Shown piece by piece: positions 9,670 to 19,720 of a stretch of DNA of 64,000 nt (position 1 is its first letter; each line of letters begins with the position of its first letter). Origin of the DNA: Ruegeria pomeroyi (GTDB taxonomy: Bacteria; Pseudomonadota; Alphaproteobacteria; Rhodobacterales; Rhodobacteraceae). Both the position numbers and the translations under genes were made by a program. The DNA lies in contig NZ_JAGQAG010000001.1 in assembly GCF_021405525.1 (NCBI RefSeq), positions 3,224,001 to 3,288,000 on the forward strand. The letters are read 5' to 3'. The notes beneath the pieces are model-generated. The model was not told the origin of the DNA and searched no databases. It was given only the letters and a program-made list of their open reading frames with translations.

Positions 9670-10875
9670 ATGGCTGTGATGCAAAGGGAATATGGTCGCC
9701 GCACCCTGCTGCGCCAGATCCGGCACGCGGGTCGTATCCCCCGGATCGAACTGTCCGACCTGACCGGCATCAGCCGCGCGACGGTCACCACCATCACCGC
9801 CGAATTGCTGTCGCATGGCCTGATCGAAGAGGTTCAGCGCGACGAGGCCGGACCGGATTCCCGCCGGGGTCGCCCGCGCGTCGATCTCAAGATTCGCGGC
9901 GCCGCGCATCTGGTGGCGGGGGTCAAGGTCTCGCATCATAAACTGTCGCTGGTGCTTCTGGATTTCGAAGGCGAACAGCTTGCTGCCGAAGAATGTGACC
10001 TGCCCGCCCCCGTCAACGCCCCCGAGGTGCTGGCCGAGGCAATCCGGGATGCGGTCAGCCATCTGGCAACCGTCGCCGGACGCCGCGCGGACGAGGTTTC
10101 AGGCGTCGGCATCGGCATCGCCGGCATCGTCGAGGCGACCGACGGGTTTGTGCACTGGTCACCGTCTCTCTCGACCCGCAATGTCGATTTCGGCGCGCTG
10201 CTGACACGGACACTCGGCACCCCTTGTTTCATCGACAACGACGCCAATCTGGTGGCGGTGGCCGAACAGACCTTTGGCCTGGGGCGCGAGCACAAGGATT
10301 TTCTGGTCGTCACCATCGAAAGCGGCGTCGGCCTGGGCATGGTGATCGGCGGCGCGCTTTATCGCGGCACGCGCGGCTGTGGCGCCGAATTCGGCCATAC
10401 CAAGGTGCAATTGAACGGCGCGCTTTGCCGTTGTGGCCAGCGCGGCTGTCTCGAGGCCTATGTCGCCGATTACGCGCTGTTGCGCGAGGCGACGCTGGTC
10501 AGCGGTCTCTCGGCCGAGGGTGACGCAGGAACACGGGTCGAGACCCTGTTGAATGCCGCCCGAACGGGTGACGCCACCGCGCGCAGCATTCTGGACCGCG
10601 CAGGCCAGATCTTTGCCATGGGGCTGGCCAATCTGGTCAACATCTTCGACCCCGAACTGATCATCCTTGCCGGTGAACAGATGCAGCTCGACCATCTCTA
10701 TGCCGATGCGGTGATCGATGCGATGCGCAAATCCATCGTGCAGGTGGACAAGGCCCCGCCCGAGGTGGTGGTGCATAAATGGGGCGATCTGATGTGGGCG
10801 CGCGGGGCGGCGGCCTATGCGCTGGAGCAGGTTTCGGAACTGGCGCTGGATCGGCTGGACAAAGATGCGGCTTGA
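9670..10875 (+). CDS. xylR: ROK-family transcriptional repressor (XylR type)
   Basis: The 401-residue regulator has an N-terminal winged helix-turn-helix (IELSDLTGISRATVTTITAE, about residues 23-50) and a C-terminal ROK sugar-kinase-like domain. The ROK part shows GVGIGIAGIV, the FIDNDANLVAVAE segment, the AEFGHTKV motif and the zinc-binding CRCGQRGCLE cluster. ROK regulators of this build repress xylose or N-acetylglucosamine genes until sugar binds. It is divergent from xylF with an operator palindrome between them, and its position between the two xylose blocks supports control of both. An AGGAAGGA ribosome-binding site precedes the ATG. Confidence 0.9.
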   Translation: MAVMQREYGRRTLLRQIRHAGRIPRIELSDLTGISRATVTTITAELLSHGLIEEVQRDEAGPDSRRGRPRVDLKIRGAAHLVAGVKVSHHKLSLVLLDFEGEQLAAEECDLPAPVNAPEVLAEAIRDAVSHLATVAGRRADEVSGVGIGIAGIVEATDGFVHWSPSLSTRNVDFGALLTRTLGTPCFIDNDANLVAVAEQTFGLGREHKDFLVVTIESGVGLGMVIGGALYRGTRGCGAEFGHTKVQLNGALCRCGQRGCLEAYVADYALLREATLVSGLSAEGDAGTRVETLLNAARTGDATARSILDRAGQIFAMGLANLVNIFDPELIILAGEQMQLDHLYADAVIDAMRKSIVQVDKAPPEVVVHKWGDLMWARGAAAYALEQVSELALDRLDKDAA

Positions 10876-12397
10876 ACTCCTCGCGCTGTTTCTCGCTGCC
10901 GCCCCCGCGCTGGCCGACCCGGTGTTCCGCCCTGTGCTGGTACCCGAGCATATCTATGCGGGCGGATGGGAGCATTTCGTCGGCGGTGGGCTGGCGGTGT
11001 TCGACTGCGACGGCGATGGTCTGCCGGAACTGCTGGCAGCGGGTGGCGAAAACGCGGCCACCCTGTTGCGCAACCGTTCTGACAACACGGCATTGCGGTT
11101 CGAGGCGGACACCCCCGAGGCGCTGGCCGAACCGGGCATGATCGGCGCCTATCCCCTGGATATCGACAGCGACGGCTACATCGACCTCGCGGTGCTGCGG
11201 GTGGGTCCGAACCAACTGTTGCGCGGCGGTCCCGAGTGCAGCTTTGCCCCGTTCGAGGGGTTGGGTTTCACCAGCGGTGACCGCTGGACCACTGCCTTTT
11301 CCGCCACATGGGAGGCGGGGCAGAGCCTGCCGACGCTGGCCTTTGGCAATTATGTCGACCGCAGCAACCCAAACGGCCCGTTCGGCACCTGCGACGTAAA
11401 CCTCCTCTACCGGCCCGAGGGCGACCACTATGGCCCGCCCCAAGTGCTGGAGCCGGGGTATTGCCCGCTCTCGATGCTGTTCAGCGACTGGGCGCAGCAG
11501 GGCCGGACCGACCTGCGGGTCAGCAACGACCGGCACTATTATGTCTCGGAGGGCGAGGAACAGATGTGGGCGATGGGGTCCACGCCCCGCCTGCTCGGCC
11601 CCGCCGACGGCTGGATCAGCCACAAACTCTGGGGCATGGGCATCGCCCAGCGCGATCTGGACCGCGATGGGAACCAAGAGGTGTTCCTGTCCTCTATGGG
11701 CGACCAGCGCCTGCAACGGAGGGCCGGGAACGGCGCGGAGTTCACGGATGTGCCCTATGCCATGGGCACCACCGCCCACCGGCCCTATACCGGCGGCGAC
11801 GGGCGGCCCTCGACCGGCTGGCAGATCGGTTTCGGCGATGTGCAGAATGACGGGTTGGACGATATCTTCATCACCAAGGGCAATGTCGAACAGATGCCCG
11901 ATGCGGCGATGGAGGATCCCAACAACCTGCTGATCCAGCAACCCGACGGCACCTTTGCCGAAGCCGGAGAGCGCGCCGGTATCGCCAGCCTGCATCGCGG
12001 GCGCGGCGGGGCGTTGGTCGATCTGAACGGCGACGGGCGGCTCGACATTGCGGTGGTCAACCGCCGCGCACCGCTGGAGGTCTGGCAGAATGTCACCGCT
12101 GACACCGGCCACTGGCTGGCGCTGGCGCTGGAACAGCCCGGCCCCAACCGCGACGCCATCGGCGCCTGGATCGAGGTCGCGGCCGGTTCGGCCCCGCCGC
12201 AGTTGCGCGAGATCACCGTAGGCGGCGGTCATGCCGGTGGTGCGGCGGGGTTCCAGCATTTCGGGTTGGCCGATGCGCAAGACATCTCAATTCGGGTGAT
12301 CTGGACCGATGGCACCCAATCCGCCCCCCTTGAGGTCGCATCGGACCAATCCTTGACCCTGATCCGCGACAGCGCCGCGCTCAGGGCACGGCCCTAG
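10865..12397 (+). CDS. Exported FG-GAP/VCBS repeat protein with ASPIC/UnbV domain
   Basis: The 510-residue protein starts at ATG 10865, inside the end of the regulator gene; this start gives a proper signal peptide (MRLELLALFLAAAPALAD). The body carries repeated calcium-binding-like FG-GAP/VCBS loops such as VFDCDGDGLPELL, DIDSDGYIDLAVL, DRDGNQEVFL and DLNGDGRLDIAV, which build a beta-propeller. The C-terminus (about residues 430-500) fits the ASPIC/UnbV domain found in CRTAC1-like proteins, including REITVGGGHAGG and IRVIWTDGTQ. It is probably periplasmic or extracellular. Its function is unknown; translational coupling to the ROK regulator suggests expression with the sugar regulon. Confidence 0.82.
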   Translation: MRLELLALFLAAAPALADPVFRPVLVPEHIYAGGWEHFVGGGLAVFDCDGDGLPELLAAGGENAATLLRNRSDNTALRFEADTPEALAEPGMIGAYPLDIDSDGYIDLAVLRVGPNQLLRGGPECSFAPFEGLGFTSGDRWTTAFSATWEAGQSLPTLAFGNYVDRSNPNGPFGTCDVNLLYRPEGDHYGPPQVLEPGYCPLSMLFSDWAQQGRTDLRVSNDRHYYVSEGEEQMWAMGSTPRLLGPADGWISHKLWGMGIAQRDLDRDGNQEVFLSSMGDQRLQRRAGNGAEFTDVPYAMGTTAHRPYTGGDGRPSTGWQIGFGDVQNDGLDDIFITKGNVEQMPDAAMEDPNNLLIQQPDGTFAEAGERAGIASLHRGRGGALVDLNGDGRLDIAVVNRRAPLEVWQNVTADTGHWLALALEQPGPNRDAIGAWIEVAAGSAPPQLREITVGGGHAGGAAGFQHFGLADAQDISIRVIWTDGTQSAPLEVASDQSLTLIRDSAALRARP

Positions 12398-12433
12398 TCC
12401 CTTCATTTCGCCAAAAATACTCCCGCCGGAGGC

Positions 12434-12458
12434 ATAGATTTTTCGTCGAAAAATCTAT
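12434..12458. terminator. Bidirectional hairpin terminator
   Basis: A perfect 12-bp hairpin pairs ATAGATTTTTCG (12434-12445) with CGAAAAATCTAT (12447-12458) and runs into the stop codon of the minus-strand peroxidase gene. Convergent stops at 12397 (+) and 12455 (-) fit a shared terminator. Confidence 0.7.
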
Positions 12459-13753
12459 CGCGGCACCTTGAGACCGCTGGGGACCTTGTCCGGAATGCCA
12501 AGGCGCCCAGTCAAGGCCACCGGATCGGTCAGCGTATCGAGAAAGGCCAGCAGGGCATCGACCTCCGCTTCGGTCAGCCTGATCGGCTCCAACCGGTTCG
12601 CGTCGGCAATCGCCGTCATCTCGACCGGATCGTCCAGCACTACCCGGTCGCTGGCAAAACCGCCCCCCGGCAAGAGCGCCGACGCAATATCATAGGCCTC
12701 TAGACTGGCCACCGGATCCAGATGGTGTTCGACCACCGCGCGCAGGCTGGCATAGGCGCCGCTATGCCCATAGGGCGCGGTTGCGGTCACGTTGCGCAGC
12801 GAGGGCGTGCGGAAGGCATAAGCGTCGGCCGGATCGCCCGTCACCCGCATCCGCCCGATATCGCGATTGTGGCGCTCGAACCGGGCCGCCTTGCCCGGAC
12901 CGATCTGCGGCATGGCGATGGCGTGAAACCCGTGATCGGTCTGGAATTGGCCCGCATGGCAGGTCGCGCATTGCGCCTTGCCATAGAAGAGGTCCATGCC
13001 CGTTTGGGCCGCCTCGGACAGGTCCCCCTGCCCGCGCAGATAGCGGTCAAAGGGGCTGTCATCGGCGCGCCATTCGAACACCATGAAATCGGCGATCACA
13101 TTGGCGATATCGGCAAATGTCACCGGTCGCGGCCCGATCACCATGTCAAAGGCACTCCGATACTCCGGGATCGCCTCGATGCGCGCCGCTAGGATCGCCC
13201 AGGCCCCGCCCGGGCCGGTGAGCCTGCCTTGCCGCACCGCCTGGGCCACGTCGTTTTCCGAGTAATGCCCGGCCATCTCGTCGCCCGACAGCACCGGGAA
13301 CATCGCCTGTGCGGCCAGCGCCGAGGCAAAGCCCTGCTCCATATCCGCGCCCAGCGGCGTGCGGATGCCCGAGGGGCGGGTTGGGTCGCTTTCCAGCCGG
13401 CCATCGTGAAAGAAATGCGTGAACTCTTCGGCACCGAGGTTGAACAGCGCCGGCGCGTTGCGCGGGATGCGCTGTTCCGGCGGGTTCTCCGGGTCGAGGC
13501 GCATCTCCGGGCCAATCCCCAGCGCGCCATCGCCGAGGCCCAGCGACACCCCGTCCGAGGTGCCAAAGCGCGGGTGGTGGCAACTGGCGCAGGCGACAGA
13601 CCGGTTGCCGCTGAGGATGGGGTCATAGAACAGAAGCTGCCCCAGCCGTACCGCCTCCATCCCGGGTTCGGCAAACACCGCATCGGCGCGCGGCAGCGGA
13701 TCGGCCAGCAGCGGACCGGCCGCGATGGTCAGCAGCGCGATCAGCCGTCTCAT
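12455..13753 (-). CDS. Dihaem cytochrome c peroxidase / MauG-family protein
   Basis: This 432-residue periplasmic protein starts with a signal peptide ([18 protein letters not shown]). It has two c-type haem sites, CASCHH (Cys55, Cys58, His59) and CATCHAG (about residues 261-265), spaced as in bacterial cytochrome c peroxidases and MauG. The family reduces hydrogen peroxide with cytochrome electrons or oxidises partner proteins. It is about 80 residues longer than typical CcpA, with an extra segment between the haem domains. Its ATG overlaps the galM stop (ATGA), so it is the last gene of the xylB-xylA-galM operon; why a peroxidase is coupled to xylose catabolism is unclear. Confidence 0.87.
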   Translation of the reverse strand: MRRLIALLTIAAGPLLADPLPRADAVFAEPGMEAVRLGQLLFYDPILSGNRSVACASCHHPRFGTSDGVSLGLGDGALGIGPEMRLDPENPPEQRIPRNAPALFNLGAEEFTHFFHDGRLESDPTRPSGIRTPLGADMEQGFASALAAQAMFPVLSGDEMAGHYSENDVAQAVRQGRLTGPGGAWAILAARIEAIPEYRSAFDMVIGPRPVTFADIANVIADFMVFEWRADDSPFDRYLRGQGDLSEAAQTGMDLFYGKAQCATCHAGQFQTDHGFHAIAMPQIGPGKAARFERHNRDIGRMRVTGDPADAYAFRTPSLRNVTATAPYGHSGAYASLRAVVEHHLDPVASLEAYDIASALLPGGGFASDRVVLDDPVEMTAIADANRLEPIRLTEAEVDALLAFLDTLTDPVALTGRLGIPDKVPSGLKVPR

Positions 13754-14715
13754 GTGGCGTCCTCCTGGTAAATGCGTGCTGTCGTGCGCTGGTGATAGGG
13801 TTGGTCCGGCGTCACCAGCGGGCAGGGAAAACCCGGCGTGTTCACCGCGTTGGGATAGCCCTGTGGTTCCAGGCAGAGGCCCGCAAAAGGTGCGTGGCGC
13901 TGGCCCGGCAGCGGGGTGTGCTCTGCGGTCAGGTACTGGCCGGTATAGAGTTGCAGGCAGGGCTGATCGGTCTCGATCTCCAGCGCCAGCCCGTTACCGG
14001 TCACCCGCGCCTGCCCCCGGTCGAGCACGAAATTCATGTCCAGCCCCTGCCCCTCCGGGTCCGCCTCGGAGATGCGCCGCCCGTTGCGGAAATCGAAAGG
14101 TTGCCCCGTCGTCGGAGCGATCTCTCCGGTCGGGATCTTGGCCGCATCGTTGACGGTATGGCGGCTGGCGGGCAGGGTCACGTGGAAATCGCGGCAGGTC
14201 TCGGCCCCCAGCGAATAATAGGAATGCTGTGCCAGGTTCAGCAAGGTCGGCCGGTCGCTGGTCGCCGCCATGTCATAGATGAGCGCGTCCCCCTCCAGAC
14301 GGATGGTCACCGTCAGGTCGAGCCGCCCGGGGTATCCGCCTTCGCCATGTGGGGACACAAGCTTCAGCCGTACCGCGCGGGGGCCGTCCGCCTCCATGTC
14401 CCACAGGCGCGCATGCAGCCCCTGAGGCCCGCCGTGGATATGGTTCGGCGCCTCGTTGGCGGGCAGGTCATAGCGCGCCCCGCCCAGCGTGAAGCCCGCG
14501 CCCGAAATGCGGTTGGCCACCCGGCCCGCGATGATCCCCAGGCTGCGGGGGTTCCGCGCATAGTCCGCAGGGTCGGCATAGCCCAGCACCACCGGCACCC
14601 GGGTGCCGCGCAGCGGCACCTGCCAGTCCTGGGTGATGCAGCCCCGGTTCAGGATCGCGACCGAAACATCGCCCTCCTCCAGCGCGTGCCGACGGATGCC
14701 GCCCCTGTCAGACAA
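13750..14715 (-). CDS. galM: Aldose 1-epimerase
   Basis: The 321-residue product belongs to the galactose mutarotase family, which interconverts alpha and beta anomers of aldoses before kinase or isomerase steps. Diagnostic segments are [26 protein letters not shown] (catalytic His region), [11 protein letters not shown] (second His) and [13 protein letters not shown] (catalytic Glu region). No ATG or GTG is available; a TTG at 14715, overlapping the xylA stop region, is the most likely start. The position directly after xylA indicates mutarotation of xylose. Confidence 0.85.
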   Translation of the reverse strand: MSDRGGIRRHALEEGDVSVAILNRGCITQDWQVPLRGTRVPVVLGYADPADYARNPRSLGIIAGRVANRISGAGFTLGGARYDLPANEAPNHIHGGPQGLHARLWDMEADGPRAVRLKLVSPHGEGGYPGRLDLTVTIRLEGDALIYDMAATSDRPTLLNLAQHSYYSLGAETCRDFHVTLPASRHTVNDAAKIPTGEIAPTTGQPFDFRNGRRISEADPEGQGLDMNFVLDRGQARVTGNGLALEIETDQPCLQLYTGQYLTAEHTPLPGQRHAPFAGLCLEPQGYPNAVNTPGFPCPLVTPDQPYHQRTTARIYQEDAT

Positions 14716-16012
14716 AGCGGTTCACGTGGTTTTCCAGCCTCTCCTGCCGGCCCGAGCGGGGGTGCGGGTCGATCTCGCCCGCCAGCACGCGGGCAAAGAG
14801 GCTGTCCAGATCGCTCTCCAAAATGCCCTGACCATGGTCGCTGTCCCACCCGGCATAGCGGTCGCGCAGCGCGGCCTCCAGCCCGCCATCCTCGATCATC
14901 GCGGCGGCAGCTTTCAGCCCGCGCGCGCAGATGTCCATGCCGCCCACATGGGCCGCGATCAGGTCGGTTGCATCGAGCGACTGGCGCCGCAGCTTGGCGT
15001 CGAAATTGGTGCCGCCGGTGGTGAACCCGCCCGCCCGCAGGATGTGGTAATAGCACAGCGCCACCTCGGGCACGTTGTTGGGGAACTGGTCGGTGTCCCA
15101 GCCCGACTGGTAATCGTTGCGGTTCATGTCGATGGAGCCCAGCATGCCCTCGGAGGCGGCCACCGCAATCTCGTGTTCGAACGAATGCCCGGCCAGGATC
15201 GCATGACCCTGTTCCAGGTTCAGCTTCACCTCGCCCTCAAGCCCGTATTTGCGCAGGAAGCCGATGCAGGTGGCGGCGTCGAAATCGTACTGGTGTTTCG
15301 AGGGTTCCTGCGGTTTCGGCTCAACCAGGATCGCGCCCTTGAAGCCGATCTTGTGCTTGTAATCCACGACCATATTGAGGAACCGGCCCATATGGTCCAG
15401 CTCGCGCCCCATATCGGTGTTGAGCAGCGTCTCATACCCCTCGCGCCCGCCCCAGAGGACATAGTTCTGCCCGCCCATCCGGTGGGTGGCGTCCAAACAG
15501 GTTTTGACCGTCGCGGCGGCATAGGCAAAGACGTCCGGGTCGGGGTTGGTCGAAGCCCCCGCCATCCAGCGGCGGTGGCTGAACATGTTGGCGGTGCCCC
15601 ATAGCAGCCGGGTCTTGCGGCTTTCCATTTTCGCAAGGAAATAGTCGATGATTTCCTCGAATTTCCTCAAGCTTTCGGCAAATGTCGCTGCTTCGGGACG
15701 GATATCGGCATCGTGCCAGCAGAAATAGGGCACGCCCAGAATGTCGAACATCTCAAATGCGGCATCGGCCTTGACCTTGGCGCGCGCCATGTCGTCTTGT
15801 GGCTGCCAGGGGCGGATCAGGGTCTGGCCACCGAACGGGTCGTTCCCCTCCCAGGCGAAGGAATGCCAATAGGCCACGGCAAAGCGCAGGTGATCCTCCA
15901 TCCGCTTGCCCATGACGATTTCGTCGGGGTCATAATGGCGAAAGGCCAGCGGGTTGGCGCTGTCCGGTCCTTCGAAACAGACGGGGGCGATATCGGCGAA
16001 GAACTCGGTCAT
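14708..16012 (-). CDS. xylA: Xylose isomerase
   Basis: The 434-residue enzyme converts D-xylose to D-xylulose and has the length of class II xylose isomerases. Recognisable elements are [14 protein letters not shown] at the N-terminus, [23 protein letters not shown] (containing the catalytic His), [35 protein letters not shown] (metal ligands Glu and catalytic Lys) and GSIDMNRND. The start at ATG 16012 overlaps the xylB stop as ATGA; a longer in-frame reading upstream is only a shadow of xylB. It works with XylB and GalM in the same transcript. Confidence 0.96.
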   Translation of the reverse strand: MTEFFADIAPVCFEGPDSANPLAFRHYDPDEIVMGKRMEDHLRFAVAYWHSFAWEGNDPFGGQTLIRPWQPQDDMARAKVKADAAFEMFDILGVPYFCWHDADIRPEAATFAESLRKFEEIIDYFLAKMESRKTRLLWGTANMFSHRRWMAGASTNPDPDVFAYAAATVKTCLDATHRMGGQNYVLWGGREGYETLLNTDMGRELDHMGRFLNMVVDYKHKIGFKGAILVEPKPQEPSKHQYDFDAATCIGFLRKYGLEGEVKLNLEQGHAILAGHSFEHEIAVAASEGMLGSIDMNRNDYQSGWDTDQFPNNVPEVALCYYHILRAGGFTTGGTNFDAKLRRQSLDATDLIAAHVGGMDICARGLKAAAAMIEDGGLEAALRDRYAGWDSDHGQGILESDLDSLFARVLAGEIDPHPRSGRQERLENHVNRFV

Positions 16013-17457
16013 GGCATGGCTTTCAGCTTGGGGTAAGAGGCGGCGAAATCGGCATGGGCCTGAGCATAGGCCTCCAGCAGGTCGGCGCGGGGGTCGATGG
16101 TTTCGGCGATGGGTGGGCGGGTCATCACCTGTTCCGGGTCGGTCCCGGTGACGCCGCAAATGGCCAGCCGCGCCGCGCCCAGCGCGGCGCCGTTCTCGCC
16201 CTGTTGGGCGAGGTCGAGCGGCAGGCCCAGCACGGTAGCCAAGAGTTCCACCCAATAGCGTGAGCGGGTGCCACCGCCGATCGCCAGAAGGCGCGGCAGG
16301 TCTGCCCCTGTGGCGCGCAGCGCGTCGAGACTGTCGCGCAGGGCAAAACTCACGCCTTCGACAACCGCGCGGGTCAGGTCGGTGCGGGTCTGGGCGATGT
16401 CGAGACCCAGGAAGGCGCCGCGTATGGCGGCATCGTTGTGCGGGGTCCGCTCGCCGGAGAGATAGGGAAGGAACCGCATGGGACCGGGCGCGTCCAGCGC
16501 GCCCAACTCGGCGGTCAAGGTCGCGGGCTCGGCGCCGGTGATCCGGGCCAGCCAGTTCAGGCTGTCGGTCGCGGCCAGGATCACGCCCATCTGGTACCAG
16601 CGCCCCGGCACCGCGTGGCAGAAGGTATGCACCGCGCTGGCAGGGTCCGGGTAAAACCCGTTTCGCGCCGCCAGCAGAACGCCAGAGGTGCCCAGCGAGA
16701 CAAAGCCGTCACCTTCGGCCAATGCGCCCACGCCGCAGGCGGCGGCGGCATTGTCGGCCCCGCCCGCCACCACCTGCACGCCACCGGGCAGGCCCAGATC
16801 TGCGGCGAGGTCACGGCGCACCGGCCCGACAATCCCGGTCCCCTCGCGCAGGTCCGGCATCTGGTCGCGGCGCATGCCGCCCGCCTCGAGCAACCGGTCG
16901 GACCAGGCGCGCGCGCCCACATCCAGCCAGGCGGTGCCGGCGGCGTCGGACATCTCGGTGCCGATGTCGCCTGTCAGCCAATAGGCCAGATAATCCTTGG
17001 GCAGCAGCACCTTGGCTATGCGGGCGAAAGAAGGTGGCTCATGCCGAGCGAGCCAGGCCAGCTTAGGCGCGGTGAAGCCGGGAAAGACGATATTGCCGGA
17101 CAGGTTCCGTACCGCCTCCGCCGCGTCCAGCGCGGCCGCCTCGACAAAGCTGCGGCTGTCATTCCACAGGATCGCGGGCCGGATCACCGCGCCCGTCTCA
17201 TCCAGCAGCACCGCGCCATGCATCTGCCCCGATAGGCCCAACCCTTCGACCCGCTCCATCGCAAGCGGATGGCGCTGCGCCAGCGAAACCAGCGCCGAAC
17301 GCGCCGCCGCGACCCAGTCGGCGGGCGCTTGCTCGCTATAACCCGGATACGGGTGACTGGCCTGCAATCCGGCCTCGGCACTCTCCAGCACGCTGCCATC
17401 CGGTCGCACCAGTACCGCGCGCACCCCCGATGTGCCCAGATCGAGCCCTATGAACAT
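16009..17457 (-). CDS. xylB: Xylulokinase
   Basis: The 482-residue FGGY-family kinase phosphorylates D-xylulose to xylulose 5-phosphate. It shows the phosphate-binding start [15 protein letters not shown], the [14 protein letters not shown] motif and ILWNDSR (catalytic and sugar-binding region), and the adenosine motif [17 protein letters not shown]. The ATG at 17457 has a GGGAGG ribosome-binding site. It is the first gene of the xylB-xylA-galM-peroxidase operon, and a copy of the ROK operator lies 36-58 bases upstream. Confidence 0.95.
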   Translation of the reverse strand: MFIGLDLGTSGVRAVLVRPDGSVLESAEAGLQASHPYPGYSEQAPADWVAAARSALVSLAQRHPLAMERVEGLGLSGQMHGAVLLDETGAVIRPAILWNDSRSFVEAAALDAAEAVRNLSGNIVFPGFTAPKLAWLARHEPPSFARIAKVLLPKDYLAYWLTGDIGTEMSDAAGTAWLDVGARAWSDRLLEAGGMRRDQMPDLREGTGIVGPVRRDLAADLGLPGGVQVVAGGADNAAAACGVGALAEGDGFVSLGTSGVLLAARNGFYPDPASAVHTFCHAVPGRWYQMGVILAATDSLNWLARITGAEPATLTAELGALDAPGPMRFLPYLSGERTPHNDAAIRGAFLGLDIAQTRTDLTRAVVEGVSFALRDSLDALRATGADLPRLLAIGGGTRSRYWVELLATVLGLPLDLAQQGENGAALGAARLAICGVTGTDPEQVMTRPPIAETIDPRADLLEAYAQAHADFAASYPKLKAMP

Positions 17458-17492
17458 GTCGCCTCCCCAGCTGTTGCCAGAGCTTTGCGTGA

Positions 17493-17515
17493 TTTAATTT
17501 AGGTGTCAAATTAAA
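17493..17515. promoter_or_regulatory. Second copy of the xylose-regulon operator, upstream of xylB
   Basis: The left arm TTTAATTT (17493-17500) and right arm TCAAATTAAA (17506-17515) match the element at 9538-9560 at 20 of 23 positions. As there, TTGACA (complement of 17504-17509) lies at the same place in the element and points to the minus-strand gene, here xylB. Two near-identical sites 8 kb apart tie both blocks to one regulator. Confidence 0.75.
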
Positions 17516-17671
17516 AACAGCGCCCCCTGCCCCGGATTGGTCACAGTCGCGTCGCAAAACCGTACCCCGGCAGCGGTATCGAGGCGAAACGAGAGATTTT
17601 CACTCCCCAGTCCCGGTCCCCATGCTAGGACAGGGCAATCCGCGCGGATCAGACCAAGGAGAGCAGACCCG

Positions 17672-18751
17672 GTGCGCATCACGTTTCTCAGCCCACGCTC
17701 GAATCTTTCGGGCGGCCTGCGCGTGATTGCGATCTATGCCCGCATGCTGCAAGCGCGCGGACATGAGGTGACCATCGTCACCCCGGCCCGGGCACAGCCA
17801 AGCCGCCGGCAGAAACTGCGCGCGCTGTTGCGCGGACAGACCCCCAACCCGCCAGAGCCACCCGGCCATCTCGACACGCTGAACCTGCCGGTGATCGAAA
17901 CCGCGCGGGCCGATTTCCATATCGACCCGGATGAGATCCCGGATGCGGACGCGATCGTGGCGACCTGGTGGGAGACCGCCTTTGCCGCCGCCGCGATGCC
18001 GCCCGAAAAGGGGCGCAAGTTCTATCTGATCCAGCATCACGAGGTGCATGATTTCCTGCCTTGGCAGATCTCGCGCGCCACCTATTACCTGCCGCTGACC
18101 CCTATCGTGATCTCGAACTGGCTGGACGGGATTCTGCGCCGAACTTATGGCCGCAGCGACGCGCGGCTGGTGCCCAATGGCATCGACCTGACCCAGTTCA
18201 ACGCGCCCGAACGGGGCAAGGCGACCCGCCCCACGGTCGGGTTTCTCTACAGCCCACATCCGATCAAGGGGTCGGATACCGCGCTGGCCGCGATTGCCCT
18301 GCTGCGGCAACGCTTCCCCGACCTGCATGTGGTGGCCTTTGGCGCCGAACCGGTGGCGCCGGATATGCCGCTCCCCCCTGGTGCTGACTATCACTTGCGC
18401 CCCGCGCAGGACCGGATCCGCGACATCTATGCCGCCTGCGACGTGTTCCTCTGTGCCAGCACCGCCGAAGGGTTCTTTCTGCCGCTGCTCGAGGCGATGG
18501 CCTGCCGCACGCCGCTGGTTTCAACCCGCGTGGGCGCCGCCGAGGACCTGATCGAGCCGGGGGTGACCGGCTATCTGGCCGATGTGGGGGATGCCGCTGC
18601 CCTGGCCGAGGGGGCCGCACATATCCTGTCGCTGCCCGATGGCGAATGGCGCGCAATGTCCGCGCGCAATCACCAGATTGCCCAGGGGCAAAGCTGGGAC
18701 CATGCCTGCGACCTGCTGGAAGCGGTGCTGAGCGGCGAGGGCCTGTCATGA
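17672..18751 (+). CDS. Glycosyltransferase, GT4 family
   Basis: The 359-residue protein is a GT-B fold glycosyltransferase. The N-terminus MRITFLSPRSNLSGGLRVI contains the usual GG nucleotide-side loop. The C-terminal domain shows VGFLYSPHPIKGSDTAL, DVFLCASTAEGFFLPLLEAM (the E-x7-E-like GT4 motif) and TPLVSTRVGAAEDLI. The GTG at 17672 is chosen because an AAGGAG ribosome-binding site precedes it; the extra 45 codons upstream look non-coding. It opens the polysaccharide locus and overlaps the next glycosyltransferase by 4 bases. Donor and acceptor are unknown. Confidence 0.87.
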   Translation: MRITFLSPRSNLSGGLRVIAIYARMLQARGHEVTIVTPARAQPSRRQKLRALLRGQTPNPPEPPGHLDTLNLPVIETARADFHIDPDEIPDADAIVATWWETAFAAAAMPPEKGRKFYLIQHHEVHDFLPWQISRATYYLPLTPIVISNWLDGILRRTYGRSDARLVPNGIDLTQFNAPERGKATRPTVGFLYSPHPIKGSDTALAAIALLRQRFPDLHVVAFGAEPVAPDMPLPPGADYHLRPAQDRIRDIYAACDVFLCASTAEGFFLPLLEAMACRTPLVSTRVGAAEDLIEPGVTGYLADVGDAAALAEGAAHILSLPDGEWRAMSARNHQIAQGQSWDHACDLLEAVLSGEGLS

Positions 18752-19713
18752 GTGTCGATCTGGTTCTCATCGGCCGTAACGAGGGCGACCGGCTGCTCCG
18801 CGCCCTGCGCGCCGCACGCGGTCAGGCGCGGCGCCTCATCTATGTGGACTCGGGCTCGACCGATGGCAGCGTCGCCGCCGCCCGCGCCGCGGGCGCCTTG
18901 GTGGTGGAACTGGACATGTCCATCCCCTTCAGCGCCGCCCGCGCCCGCAATGCGGGGTTTGAGGCCGCACAGGCAACGGACCCGGCCCCCTTTGTACAGT
19001 TCATCGACGGCGATTGCGCGCTGGTCCCCGGCTGGCTGGCCGCCGCCGAAGCACGGCTGAGCCAGGACGACACGCTGGGCCTTGTCACCGGCTGGCGCTC
19101 GGAAATCGCGCCCGAGGCGAGCCTTTACAACCGCATCTGCGACCATGAATGGCGCCGCCCCGCCGGGCCGATCGTGGCCTGCGGCGGCGACATGATGGTC
19201 CGGGCAAAGGCCTTTGCGCAAGCAGGCGGGTTCGACCCCACGGTGATCGCCGCCGAGGATGACGATTTCTGCCTCAGGCTGGCGCGGGCCGGCTGGCAGC
19301 TGGAACGCCTGCCGCTGGAGATGACGCGGCATGACGCCGCCATGACCCGCTTTGCGCAATGGTGGCGACGTGCCGTTCGTGCAGGCCATGGCTTTGCACA
19401 AGTTGGCCTACGCCACCCCGGACATTTTCGTACCGAACAACGCCGGGTGCTGGCCTGGGGCCTTGTCCTGCCGGTGATTGCGCTGGTTGGCGCCGCCAAG
19501 GGCCCGGCGGTGCCGGTGCTGGTGGCGCTGCTCTATGCGCTGTCGTGGCTGCGCAGCGCCAGGGGCTTGCGCGCCGAGGGGATGCCCGCCACCGAGGCCC
19601 GCAAACAGGCGCTGCTGCTGACCCTGTCGAAGTTCCCCAACCTGATCGGCATGGGCAAATACTGGCTGACGCATCTTGCGCGCCGCCGCCCCCGGATCAT
19701 CGAGTATCAGTGA
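18748..19713 (+). CDS. Glycosyltransferase, GT2 family
   Basis: The 321-residue inverting transferase has the GT-A start VDLVLIGRNEGDRL, the donor motif VDSGSTDGSV, the DxD-like segment FVQFIDGDCALVPGW and acceptor-side CGGDMMVRAKAF and EDDDFCLRLARAGW. A membrane-associated segment near residues 230-270 (AWGLVLPVIALVGAAKG...) follows. The start overlaps the preceding glycosyltransferase stop (ATGA), so the pair are translated together. Substrates cannot be read from the sequence. Confidence 0.87.
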   Translation: MSVDLVLIGRNEGDRLLRALRAARGQARRLIYVDSGSTDGSVAAARAAGALVVELDMSIPFSAARARNAGFEAAQATDPAPFVQFIDGDCALVPGWLAAAEARLSQDDTLGLVTGWRSEIAPEASLYNRICDHEWRRPAGPIVACGGDMMVRAKAFAQAGGFDPTVIAAEDDDFCLRLARAGWQLERLPLEMTRHDAAMTRFAQWWRRAVRAGHGFAQVGLRHPGHFRTEQRRVLAWGLVLPVIALVGAAKGPAVPVLVALLYALSWLRSARGLRAEGMPATEARKQALLLTLSKFPNLIGMGKYWLTHLARRRPRIIEYQ

Positions 19714-19720
19714 GAGTGTC

